Notes: a model not told the origin generated them from the sequence alone. 12,336 bases of DNA from Chloroflexota bacterium (GCA_002711965.1 PASM01000010.1:1-12336); one strand, 5' to 3'; positions 1-7,384 are shown, numbered from the stretch's first letter. Made by a program: numbers and translations.

Positions 1-420
1 GGAAAATTTGCTCCTATAGGTCAAAGAGGAATGTATGGATCTAGGCAAGGATTTGGAGTTAATAACTTCTTTGAAGTCGCCAATGATTTGAGTTTACTGG
101 TTGTATTAATTGAAGATATTGTTGCTGTTAATAACTTAGATTCTATACTAGAAGTTGATAATATAGATGTATTTTTTGTGGCCCCAAGCGATTTAGCACA
201 GTCTATGGGTTACATAAACGATCTCGGAAATAAAGAGGTTATTAATACTATTGATAATGCTCTTAATAAAATAATTGATTCGGGGAGAACTGCAGGTACG
301 ATGTGTAATTTAGCAAATACTAATAAATTTGCAAGAATGGGAGTTCAATTTTTATTTGCAGGTACCGGCGAATGGATGGCAAATGGAGCAAAGCAATTTG
401 TAGACCAAGGAGAAAGCTAA
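1..420 (+). CDS. HpcH/HpaI-family aldolase, 3' part only (5' end outside window)
   Basis: The reading frame is open from base 1 and ends at TAA 418-420, leaving the last 139 residues of a class II, metal-dependent 2-keto-3-deoxy acid aldolase of the HpcH/HpaI family (about 250-260 residues when complete). These enzymes split 2-keto-3-deoxy or 4-hydroxy-2-oxo acids into pyruvate (or a similar 2-oxoacid) and an aldehyde in the cytoplasm. Seen here: the QRGMYG stretch at fragment residues 8-13, which fits the family's GxRG loop; the IED motif with Glu38; and the APSDLAQSMG motif with Asp64. Glu38 and Asp64 are 26 residues apart, as are the two metal ligands of E. coli HpcH (Glu149 and Asp175). 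The catalytic His and Arg lie upstream and cannot be checked. An ATG at 31 is internal, because homology continues before it. The next gene starts 2 bp after the stop, so the two are probably co-transcribed. The exact substrate cannot be told; a citrate-lyase-beta-like relative is less likely. Confidence 0.85.
   Translation, partial: GKFAPIGQRGMYGSRQGFGVNNFFEVANDLSLLVVLIEDIVAVNNLDSILEVDNIDVFFVAPSDLAQSMGYINDLGNKEVINTIDNALNKIIDSGRTAGTMCNLANTNKFARMGVQFLFAGTGEWMANGAKQFVDQGES
407..413 (+). promoter_or_regulatory. Ribosome binding site for the TTG-started FKBP gene
   Basis: AAGGAGA lies inside the last codons of the aldolase gene. Its AGGAG core ends 10 nt before the TTG at 423. It is a strong Shine-Dalgarno match and supports TTG 423 rather than the in-frame ATG at 372, which has no such site and would add 17 residues in front of the lipoprotein signal. 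Confidence 0.6.
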
Positions 421-422
421 TT

Positions 423-992
423 TTGAATAAAAAATACTACATATTTTTTATTTTTATTTTTATTCTTTTTGGTTGTAGGGGCGGAGGCGCCAATCCTTCA
501 AGTAGTGCATCTATTCCAATAATAGAACCAACTCCATCTAATATGTATTGCCAAAATCAATACTATGTTGAGTCATACCCTCAGCTCGAAGATTTGGCTT
601 CTAATATATTAACAGTAGATGAATCAGGAATTGAATATTTTATTCTTGAAGAAGGTGAGTCGGAAAAGCCAGACTTAAATTATTTAGTCACCTCAAAATA
701 TACTGGATGGCTAGAAAATGGTTGTGTTTTTGACTCTTCATATACAAGGAATGAAGCATCTGTATTTCCACTTTCTAGGGTTATACAAGGATGGCAAATA
801 GGAATAACTAAAGTAGGTAAAACAGGAAAAATATTCATTAAAATTCCTCCAGATTTAGGCTATGGTCCTCAAGGAGCTCCTCCAAGAATTCCAGGCAATA
901 GTACTTTATATTTTTATGTTGAAATAGAAGATATTCAATCCATAGAAGATTATTTGAAATCTCAAGAAGAAGAAAAAAATAAAACAAACTAG
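423..992 (+). CDS. FKBP-type peptidyl-prolyl cis-trans isomerase, predicted lipoprotein
   Basis: This 189-residue protein would catalyse cis-trans isomerisation of prolyl bonds, assisting folding of exported proteins at the outer face of the membrane. The chosen TTG start gives a classic lipoprotein signal: Asn-Lys-Lys, then a hydrophobic core almost entirely Ile/Phe (residues 5-16), then the lipobox LFGC with Cys18 as lipidation site. A short Gly/Ser/Pro linker follows, and the FKBP domain spans about residues 85-172. Residues that line the FKBP12 pocket are present: Tyr93, Phe103-Asp104, Phe115, Val120-Ile121, Trp124, Tyr147 and Phe164. The C-terminus is charged (SQEEEKNKTN). Cys43 and Cys101 outside the lipobox could pair in an exported protein (inference). 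The gene sits between an aldolase and a dehydratase, with 2 bp before it and 9 bp after it, so it is probably transcribed with them although no functional link is evident. The fold call is firm; its client proteins are unknown. Confidence 0.88.
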   Translation: MNKKYYIFFIFIFILFGCRGGGANPSSSASIPIIEPTPSNMYCQNQYYVESYPQLEDLASNILTVDESGIEYFILEEGESEKPDLNYLVTSKYTGWLENGCVFDSSYTRNEASVFPLSRVIQGWQIGITKVGKTGKIFIKIPPDLGYGPQGAPPRIPGNSTLYFYVEIEDIQSIEDYLKSQEEEKNKTN

Positions 993-1001
993 GGGTTATA
1001 T

Positions 1002-2300
1002 ATGGCAAGTCCGAAAATAAAAGATATAAAAGTTATTTTCACAGAACCAGATAATATACGTTTGGTTATAGTAAAAATATTAACTGATCAAGATGGTCTT
1101 TATGGAGTGGGCTGTGCTACTTTTACACAAAGGCCAAATCCTGTGAAATCAGCAATAGAAGATTACCTTAAGCCTTTTCTTATTGGAGCAGAAGTAACTA
1201 ATATAGAAGATATTTGGCAATCTTCTTACGTTTCTTCCTACTGGAGAAATGGACCTGTCTTAAATAATGCTTTATCAGGAATTGATCAGGCATTATGGGA
1301 TATCAAAGGAAAGATGGCTAACATGCCTGTTTATGATTTACTTGGAGGTAAAACTCGAGAAGCTGCTGCAGTATATGTGCATACATCAGGAGATTCAGAA
1401 GAAGAAGTCGGTGATCAAATGCAAGCATATTTAGAAAAAGGATTTCATCATATAAGAGTACAAATATCAACTCCGGGATACTCAACATACGGCAATAAAT
1501 CAGCAAAAACAGGAAGCCAAACCACTAGTAATAAAGATCCTTTAAATGGACCAATACCAATTACTAAAAGAATAAAAGAATATGATAAAAACAAATTATA
1601 TGCACATCCTGGTGGTGTCTTCGAACCTAAGCCTTATATGAGATCTGCTTTATCTTTGTTTGAGTATATTAGAAATCGATTCGGTTATGGAGTAGAAATA
1701 CTACACGACGTTCATGAAAGAATCCCTCCTATACTAGGAGTGTGGTTTGCAAAAGAAGTTGAAAAATATCAGCTGTTTTTTTTAGAAGATCTATTTAGCC
1801 CTGAAGATAATCAGTATTTTAGAATGGTAAGGAATCAAACTTCTACCCCTATTGCTATGGGAGAATTATACAGTTCTCCACATGAGATAGTTCCAATGCT
1901 ACAGGAAAGGCTAATTGACTTCATTAGAATACATATTTCAGATATTGGAGGGATTTCTCCAGCAAAAAAGCTTGCAGCTATGGGCGAAATAATGGGAATT
2001 AGAACCGCATGGCATGGCCCAGGAGATACGTCCCCAGTTGGTCATGCAGCAAATTTAGCCTTAGACCTAAGTTCTTCTAATTTTGGGATACAAGAATATT
2101 CTATTTTTGGAGAAAAGACAAAAGAGGTTTTTCCAGGATGTCCAGAGGTAAAACAAGGCATGATGTGGCCAAATGATAAACCTGGATTAGGAATAGATAT
2201 TGATGAAAACTTAGCTAAGAAACATCCTTTTAAGGAAAGGGAATATGGCGGAGCTTGGGACACAGTAAGAAGAGCCGATGGATCTGTTGTTAAGCCTTAA
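1002..2300 (+). CDS. Enolase-superfamily acid-sugar dehydratase, D-mannonate dehydratase (ManD/RspA) subgroup
   Basis: This 432-residue protein belongs to the mandelate racemase/muconate-lactonising branch of the enolase superfamily. The family abstracts the proton alpha to a carboxylate with Mg2+ help; ManD members dehydrate D-mannonate (some D-gluconate) to 2-keto-3-deoxy-gluconate. Visible: an N-terminal capping domain (about 1-125) and a TIM barrel with predicted metal ligands Asp236, Glu262 and Glu288. His238 sits in HDVHERIPP and His338 in HGPGDTSPV. The spacing 236/238/262/288/338 equals that of the ManD set Asp210/His212/Glu236/Glu262/His312. Arg152 and Tyr163 fit the second acid/base pair (Arg147/Tyr159). 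The Tyr163-Asp236 stretch is about 22 residues longer than in ManD (insert around 164-210, rich in Ser/Thr/Lys). AGGGG at 991-995 overlaps the stop of the preceding gene and precedes ATG 1002 by 6 nt. The upstream aldolase could use its product. Subgroup is well supported; the true substrate is open. Confidence 0.88.
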   Translation: MASPKIKDIKVIFTEPDNIRLVIVKILTDQDGLYGVGCATFTQRPNPVKSAIEDYLKPFLIGAEVTNIEDIWQSSYVSSYWRNGPVLNNALSGIDQALWDIKGKMANMPVYDLLGGKTREAAAVYVHTSGDSEEEVGDQMQAYLEKGFHHIRVQISTPGYSTYGNKSAKTGSQTTSNKDPLNGPIPITKRIKEYDKNKLYAHPGGVFEPKPYMRSALSLFEYIRNRFGYGVEILHDVHERIPPILGVWFAKEVEKYQLFFLEDLFSPEDNQYFRMVRNQTSTPIAMGELYSSPHEIVPMLQERLIDFIRIHISDIGGISPAKKLAAMGEIMGIRTAWHGPGDTSPVGHAANLALDLSSSNFGIQEYSIFGEKTKEVFPGCPEVKQGMMWPNDKPGLGIDIDENLAKKHPFKEREYGGAWDTVRRADGSVVKP

Positions 2301-3880
2301 ATAAAATAACCATTTAGCTCTTTTATATCTTTTTTATTTTGATATGAAAGCTTCCCATTTACAAAAACTTGCTTAATTCCTACTGAAACAATTTCAGGAT
2401 CTTCAAATGTAGCTAAATCATTTATTTCATCTGCATCAAATATAACCAAATCTGCAAAATTATTTTCTTTAATTTGACCTCTGCCTTGTAAACCTATTTT
2501 ATCTGCAGGGAATTTAGTCATTCTATTAATTAAAAGTTCAAGAGGGATATTAAATCTTCTTCTTAGTCTCCCTAATATTCTTGTAAAACAACCGTAGGCT
2601 CTTGGATGAATAACTTGTCCTACGGGAACTGAGTCAGATCCAACTAAATAATCTGGCCTTTGAAGAAGAGTCATAATATCTTCTTCAACTTTTCTCCATT
2701 TAGAAATACTGGCAGGAGGAATAACTCTAAAACCACAATTTAGTTCTGTTTTCAACATGATGTCCATTACATGCTGTATAGGAGATAAATTATCCATTTC
2801 TGCAGCATCTTTCACACTTAAGCCAGCATAATGTTTCAAATCATCATTTCCTATAGATGTCCACATTGCACCTTCGATATCATGTCTTGGAGAATTTTTT
2901 AATAATTCTTGCTCCCAATATTCTCTTTGTTTTTTATCTCTTAAAATAGACATAACATTGTCAAAGCCTCCTAAATGAAATGCACCTGGAAAGAAAATCA
3001 ATGGTATGGTACATCCAACTGGATAAGAATATGTTTCCATAGTAATGTCTATGCCTTCTTTTTTAGCCTTATCAACAGGTTCTAGTAATTTATCTATTTC
3101 TCCAGCATTAGATTCGACAGTTCTATAATGTTCAACAACTAAAGAAACGCCAGATTTTCTTGCAACTTCAATAGCTTCTAAGATTCCCCCGTTAGCAAAA
3201 GCTCTATCTTTCTCATGGCTTCTAAGGTGAACAGAGTAAACTTTATTTTTAGAGGCAGCAACTTTAGATAATTCAATGAGCTCATCAGTTGTAGCAAAAG
3301 TCTGCGGGTAATAATCCAAGCCAGTTGAAAATCCTGCCGCTCCTTGTTCAAATGCCTCTTCTAGATTGTATTTAGCTTTTTTCATAAGATCTCCATCTAA
3401 AGGGATATCTTCCATTCCACAAAGTTCTAATCTTAATGGGCCATGAGCTGCAAATACAGCAACATTACATTTGCTTTTTTTATGATAATATTTCTTAGCT
3501 TCATCAAATGACGTCCCATCAAATTCTTCAGTTGGGTGTCCAAGTATTCCTGAAAGATATTTGATATGTTCTTGAGATTTTGACTTACTTAAAGGAACTA
3601 TTCCAATTCCATCAGGAGAAAGAATTTCAGTGGTAACTCCTTGAGAAATCCCATAAAGATGTTGAGGGTTTTTTAGAATATCAAAATCTGCATGAGAATG
3701 CGTGTCAATAAATCCTGGTGAAACAGATAACCCTTGAGCATCAATTATTTTATCTGCTTCAGTTCCATTAAAATTCCCTATTTGAGATATTTTATCTGAA
3801 GTTATAGCTATATCTAGTTTTTTTGGCTTTTCTCCACTACCGTCGTATAGTAATCCATTTTTTATAATTAAATCAAACAT
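2297..3880 (-). CDS. N-acyl-D-amino-acid deacylase (D-aminoacylase)-family amidohydrolase
   Basis: This 527-residue amidohydrolase-superfamily enzyme would hydrolyse the amide bond of N-acyl-D-amino acids or related N-blocked compounds in the cytoplasm. It has the split beta-sandwich (about 1-55 and 468-527) around a metal-dependent TIM barrel. Motifs seen: His61 and His63 in GFIDTHSHAD, His218 in VHLRSH, His251 in VEHYR, Asp416 in VGSDSVP, and Arg427 in HPRAYG. Asp416-Arg427 spacing (11) equals Asp366-Arg377 of Alcaligenes D-aminoacylase. The metal-ligand Cys96 of that enzyme is replaced by Asp90 (27 residues after His63, exactly as Cys96 is after His69), and its Lys252 by Arg253. I chose ATG 3880 because it begins with the family's usual FDLIIKNG strand and has GGTGG five bases ahead. 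The upstream ATG at 3931 would add 17 unrelated residues without a binding site. It stands alone, divergent from leuS. No signal peptide. A dihydroorotase/hydantoinase-like activity cannot be excluded. Confidence 0.85.
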   Translation of the reverse strand: MFDLIIKNGLLYDGSGEKPKKLDIAITSDKISQIGNFNGTEADKIIDAQGLSVSPGFIDTHSHADFDILKNPQHLYGISQGVTTEILSPDGIGIVPLSKSKSQEHIKYLSGILGHPTEEFDGTSFDEAKKYYHKKSKCNVAVFAAHGPLRLELCGMEDIPLDGDLMKKAKYNLEEAFEQGAAGFSTGLDYYPQTFATTDELIELSKVAASKNKVYSVHLRSHEKDRAFANGGILEAIEVARKSGVSLVVEHYRTVESNAGEIDKLLEPVDKAKKEGIDITMETYSYPVGCTIPLIFFPGAFHLGGFDNVMSILRDKKQREYWEQELLKNSPRHDIEGAMWTSIGNDDLKHYAGLSVKDAAEMDNLSPIQHVMDIMLKTELNCGFRVIPPASISKWRKVEEDIMTLLQRPDYLVGSDSVPVGQVIHPRAYGCFTRILGRLRRRFNIPLELLINRMTKFPADKIGLQGRGQIKENNFADLVIFDADEINDLATFEDPEIVSVGIKQVFVNGKLSYQNKKDIKELNGYFI

Positions 3881-3954
3881 TCTATCCACCAAAGTTAAAA
3901 TTTTAAATAATCCATTTATACTATAGTACATAAGAAAATAAACAATTATAAATA
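3881..3954. promoter_or_regulatory. Divergent intergenic region with candidate promoters for leuS (+) and the deacylase (-)
   Basis: The 74-bp AT-rich gap must hold promoters for two genes pointing apart. On the plus strand TATACT (3917-3922) is a good -10 with a weak -35-like TTAAAA 16 bp upstream (3895-3900), giving a leuS leader of about 26 nt. On the minus strand TATAAT (3950-3945) could serve the deacylase; its -35 would fall inside the start of leuS and is not recognisable. TACTATAGTA (3919-3928) is a perfect 10-bp palindrome overlapping the plus-strand -10. In such AT-rich DNA these matches are weak evidence. No T-box leader for leuS fits in this space. Confidence 0.35.
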
Positions 3955-6402
3955 ATGCAAAAAGAAGAAAATTCTAATACACAAACTTACATGCCAAGCA
4001 AGGTTGAAAAAAAGTGGCAGGAGATTTGGAATAAAGAAGAAATCTATAAAACTCAGGATAAAGTAGATTCGAAAAAAAATTGGTATGCATTATCAATGTT
4101 CCCTTATCCATCAGGAGATCTTCATATAGGACATTGGTTTGCATTTGCACCTGCTGATGCTCATGCAAGATTTAAAAGACTTGAAGGCTTTAATGTAATG
4201 CACCCTCAAGGATTTGATGCTTTTGGATTACCCGCAGAAAATGCTGCTATAAAAAGAAATATAAATCCTAAAAAATGGACATTCGACAATATTCAAAATA
4301 TGCAAAATCAATTCGATATGATGGGGAATTCATATGATTGGAGTAGAAAATTAGTTACTTGTACTCCTGAATATTATAAGTGGAATCAAAAGTTTTTCTT
4401 AGAAATGTATAAAAATAAATTAGCCTACCGAAAAAACGGCCCTGTTTGGTGGGACCCTATAGATCAAACTACCTTAGCAAATGAGCAGGTTGTAGACGGG
4501 AAATCAGAAAGATCAGGAGCAGAAGTTATAAAAAAAATGATGCCCCAATGGTACTTCAAAATTACAGATTATGCTGAAGAATTACTTAATATGGATGATC
4601 TAGAATGGCCCGAAAAAATAAAACAAATGCAAAAAAACTGGATTGGAAAATCTGAAGGAGTTACAATCGACTTTAGCATTCAAGGGTCATCAGAAAAAAT
4701 TAGCACATTTACAACAAGAGTAGATACTTTGTTCGGAGTTACATTTTTAGTTCTTGCGCCAGAACACCCAATAATAAAAAAACTAAAATTAGAAAATAAC
4801 AAAGATGTTGAAAATTATATTATTAATGCTCAAAAACTATCTGAAATTGATAGAACTTCAACTGTAAGAGAGAAAACAGGTGTAAAAACAGATATTTATT
4901 GTATAAATCCAATAAACAATGAAAAGGTTCCTGTTTTTGTAGGTGATTATGTCTTAGCTTCTTACGGTACAGGAGCCGTTATGGGAGTTCCTGCTCATGA
5001 CGAGAGAGATTTTATATTCGCTCAAAAATATAACCTTCCAATAAGATTGGTAATATCTCCTGATGGATCTAATAACATCGAATTAAACAAAGCTTACACA
5101 GAAAATGGAACTTTAGTTAATTCAGGAGATTTTGATGGGTTAAATAATATAGAGGCAAAAAAAAGTATTGCAAACCTAATTGAAAATAAAAATGTAGGTG
5201 AAAAAACAATCACATATCATATTAGAGATTGGCTTATTTCAAGGCAGAGATATTGGGGAACACCTATCCCAATGTTTTATGATGAAAACGATCAAATTAT
5301 TCCTGTTGAAGAAAATTTACTACCTGTTGTTTTGCCTGATGTTAAAGAATTTATGCCAACAGGGCAATCCCCTTTAACTCTTGATGAAAATTTTCTTTAT
5401 TTTGATCATCCTAAATTAGGAAGATTAAAAAGAGAAACTGATACTATGGATACATTTATGGATTCATCTTGGTATCACTTAAGATTCACTAGCCCAGGCT
5501 CTTTAGATTCACCGTTCGAAAAACAAAAGGTGCTTAATTGGTCTCCAGTCGATCAGTATATGGGAGGAGCTGAGCATGCAGTAATGCATTTGCTATATGC
5601 AAGATTTTTCAATAAAGTTCTACGAGATTTAGGATATGTAGACTTTGACGAACCTTACAAAAGATTATTTAACCAAGGTGTAATGCTTGCACGACATATG
5701 AAAATTTCAAAAAGAAATAACCCATTGAACCCAGAGCCTCTTGTTAAAGAATATGGTGCAGACTCTGTTCGAGCTTACTTAATGTTTTTAGGCCCATGGG
5801 ATAGAGGAGGAGATTGGTCAGATTCAGGAATAAATGGAGTGTACAGATGGCTGCATAGAATCTGGGAATTAGCCAATTTTGACTATAAAGAAAAACATTT
5901 AGATAAAGAAGAATCTAAAAAATTAATTCAATTAAGCAATTTAACTACAAAAAATGTCTTGGAAGACATGAATAAATTTAAGTACAACACAACAATAGCT
6001 TCTTTAATGGAATATACCAACTTTCTATCCAAAATAAGAAATGATGGAAAGGTTTCTAAATCAGATTGGACAGATGCTTTAAAAAGGCTTTTAATTCATC
6101 TTTCTCCAATTTGTCCTCATATTTCAGAGGAACTTTGGGAAAAATTGGGGCATAAAAATTCAGTACATCTACAACAAAACCCTTCCTACAAAGATCACCT
6201 GATAGAGAAATCAAGTTTTATTCTTATAATTCAAGTCAATGGTAAATTGAGAGATCAAGTTGAAATGCAAAAAAACGCAAGCATCGAAGAAATCAAAACA
6301 TATTTAGATCAATCTGAAAAATTAAAAAAATATATTTCAGGTAAAGAAATAATAAAAGAAATTTATATTGAAAATAAATTGATCAATTTAGTTGTTAGGT
6401 AA
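3955..6402 (+). CDS. leuS: Leucyl-tRNA synthetase
   Basis: Class Ia synthetase, 815 residues (E. coli 860), charging tRNA-Leu with leucine in the cytoplasm. Domains in order: Rossmann catalytic half with PYPSGDLHIGHW (HIGH at 57-60); CP1 editing domain with TTRVDT (253-258) and GTGAVMGVPAHDERDF (338-353), where Asp349 fits the editing Asp345 of E. coli; the TMDTFMDSSWY stretch; GGAEHAVMHLL; the KMSKS loop; an anticodon-binding helical bundle; and the C-terminal domain with IQVNGKLRDQV (759-769). Oddities: the KMSKS motif reads KISKR (583-587), and the zinc-knuckle cysteines around residues 164-190 are gone (WWDPIDQ and SERSGA where relatives have WCPxDQ and CxRCGA). No Shine-Dalgarno precedes ATG 3955. 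An internal ATG at 3991 (residue 13) starts nearer the conserved core and is a possible alternative. Editing residues look intact. Its last 15 bp overlap the convergent propeller gene. Confidence 0.97.
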   Translation: MQKEENSNTQTYMPSKVEKKWQEIWNKEEIYKTQDKVDSKKNWYALSMFPYPSGDLHIGHWFAFAPADAHARFKRLEGFNVMHPQGFDAFGLPAENAAIKRNINPKKWTFDNIQNMQNQFDMMGNSYDWSRKLVTCTPEYYKWNQKFFLEMYKNKLAYRKNGPVWWDPIDQTTLANEQVVDGKSERSGAEVIKKMMPQWYFKITDYAEELLNMDDLEWPEKIKQMQKNWIGKSEGVTIDFSIQGSSEKISTFTTRVDTLFGVTFLVLAPEHPIIKKLKLENNKDVENYIINAQKLSEIDRTSTVREKTGVKTDIYCINPINNEKVPVFVGDYVLASYGTGAVMGVPAHDERDFIFAQKYNLPIRLVISPDGSNNIELNKAYTENGTLVNSGDFDGLNNIEAKKSIANLIENKNVGEKTITYHIRDWLISRQRYWGTPIPMFYDENDQIIPVEENLLPVVLPDVKEFMPTGQSPLTLDENFLYFDHPKLGRLKRETDTMDTFMDSSWYHLRFTSPGSLDSPFEKQKVLNWSPVDQYMGGAEHAVMHLLYARFFNKVLRDLGYVDFDEPYKRLFNQGVMLARHMKISKRNNPLNPEPLVKEYGADSVRAYLMFLGPWDRGGDWSDSGINGVYRWLHRIWELANFDYKEKHLDKEESKKLIQLSNLTTKNVLEDMNKFKYNTTIASLMEYTNFLSKIRNDGKVSKSDWTDALKRLLIHLSPICPHISEELWEKLGHKNSVHLQQNPSYKDHLIEKSSFILIIQVNGKLRDQVEMQKNASIEEIKTYLDQSEKLKKYISGKEIIKEIYIENKLINLVVR

Positions 6403-7380
6403 TGGTTCCCAAACTCTGAAGCTTGTCATTTCTCTAGGAGGAGAAAGAGTCCTGCCTACTTCAACATATGACACTTCAGCAACAAATATTCTTCCTTTAG
6501 AATCAACAGAAATTGAGTGAGGCCATAAAAATTGGTCAGCTTCTTCTCCTGGAAGTTCGGATCCAATTCTTTGTATTAGATCCCCTTGTTTATTCCAAAT
6601 GCTTACTGAATGCCCCAAGTTCTTTACACCAGTTTGAACAGGAGGAGGACCTTGCTCAGCTATATATATATTACCTTTTTTATCAGACGTAACAGCTGTT
6701 GCTTTGTGAACATGCCATTCTCTAATAAATTCCCCCGATGTAGAAAAAATTTGAACTCTATGATTTTCTCTGTCGCAAACAATAAGTTCATCTTCACTTA
6801 TCATACACAAATTATGAGGAAGTGAGAATTGACCTGGTTGAGTACCTGATTCTCCCCAACTATTTATATGTTTTCCTTCACTATCGTAATGATGTATTCT
6901 TGAATTTCCATATCCATCAGATATAAAAATATCACCATTGGCTTTATTTATAGTAATATCAGTTGGCCTATTAAAAGGTTTTCCACTTTCTCTTTCTGAA
7001 GGATTGCCATCACCTAGTGAAAGTAACAATTCTAAAGATTGATTAAACTTATAAATTTTATGTCCACTATCATCTACACACCAAATATTATCCTCATAAT
7101 CTAAGAGTATTGAATGAGGCCTTACAAACTTAGAGCCAGCCCATGTTTGAAGTTTATAATCAATTCTTAATGCTTCTACTTTTATATCTCCATAAGGATC
7201 TTCGTTACCCCAAGATTTAATCAAATCGCCATTTTTATCAAAAATCAATAAAGGCATATTCCCTCTATTAAATATGTAGACATTATCATTACTATCGATT
7301 GAAACGCTTGTTGCTTCTCTTAGCCAAATTCCATGTGGTATTTTAGCCCAAAATTTTACCGCTTTGTATTTTTTACTCAT
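6388..7380 (-). CDS. NHL-repeat beta-propeller, peptidyl-alpha-hydroxyglycine alpha-amidating lyase (PAL)-like
   Basis: This 330-residue protein reads as NHL-type beta-propeller blades throughout and aligns by eye with the PAL half of animal peptidylglycine alpha-amidating monooxygenase, which cleaves alpha-hydroxyglycine peptides to an amide and glyoxylate. The three zinc-ligand histidines have counterparts: His89 (RPHS), His189 (LPHN) and His288 (WPHS), matching His585/690/786 of rat PAL. Arg39 (FNRGN), Tyr157 (DGYGNSR) and Arg204 (CDREN) match Arg533, Tyr654 and Arg706 with near-equal spacing. The paired cysteine next to Tyr654 is absent, there are only three cysteines, and there is no signal peptide or copper monooxygenase domain, so it is probably cytoplasmic and acts on something other than a secreted peptide (inference). 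It follows recG by 19 bp without a clear ribosome binding site and may be the last gene of that operon. Fold is sure; activity is not proven, and a non-catalytic or lactonase-like propeller is possible. Confidence 0.8.
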   Translation of the reverse strand: MSKKYKAVKFWAKIPHGIWLREATSVSIDSNDNVYIFNRGNMPLLIFDKNGDLIKSWGNEDPYGDIKVEALRIDYKLQTWAGSKFVRPHSILLDYEDNIWCVDDSGHKIYKFNQSLELLLSLGDGNPSERESGKPFNRPTDITINKANGDIFISDGYGNSRIHHYDSEGKHINSWGESGTQPGQFSLPHNLCMISEDELIVCDRENHRVQIFSTSGEFIREWHVHKATAVTSDKKGNIYIAEQGPPPVQTGVKNLGHSVSIWNKQGDLIQRIGSELPGEEADQFLWPHSISVDSKGRIFVAEVSYVEVGRTLSPPREMTSFRVWEPLPNN

Positions 7381-7384
7381 AATT

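Noticed and set aside
372..422. In-frame ATG at 372 as start of the FKBP gene
   Set aside because: It would overlap the aldolase by 49 bp, has no binding site, and places 17 charged residues before an otherwise perfect lipoprotein signal. TTG 423 with AAGGAGA ahead fits better.
1318..1506. Minus-strand open frame inside the dehydratase gene
   Set aside because: A 62-codon frame antisense to a conserved gene with no recognisable domain; a shadow of the real frame. The same applies to the frames at 2042-2263, 3974-4168, 6610-6825, 11053-11304 and 11311-11574.
3881..3931. Longer N-terminus of the deacylase starting at 3931
   Set aside because: The extra 17 residues match nothing in the family and no binding site precedes that ATG. 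The conserved FDLIIKNG strand starts at ATG 3880.
3955..3990. T-box or leucine leader peptide controlling leuS
   Set aside because: The upstream gap is only 74 bp and shared with a divergent gene. No T-box sequence, Leu-codon run or terminator hairpin is visible.
6429..6446. Inverted repeat TTTCTC / GAGAAA as a leuS terminator
   Set aside because: The stem is only 6 bp with a 6-nt loop, lies inside the propeller coding sequence, and no T run follows.
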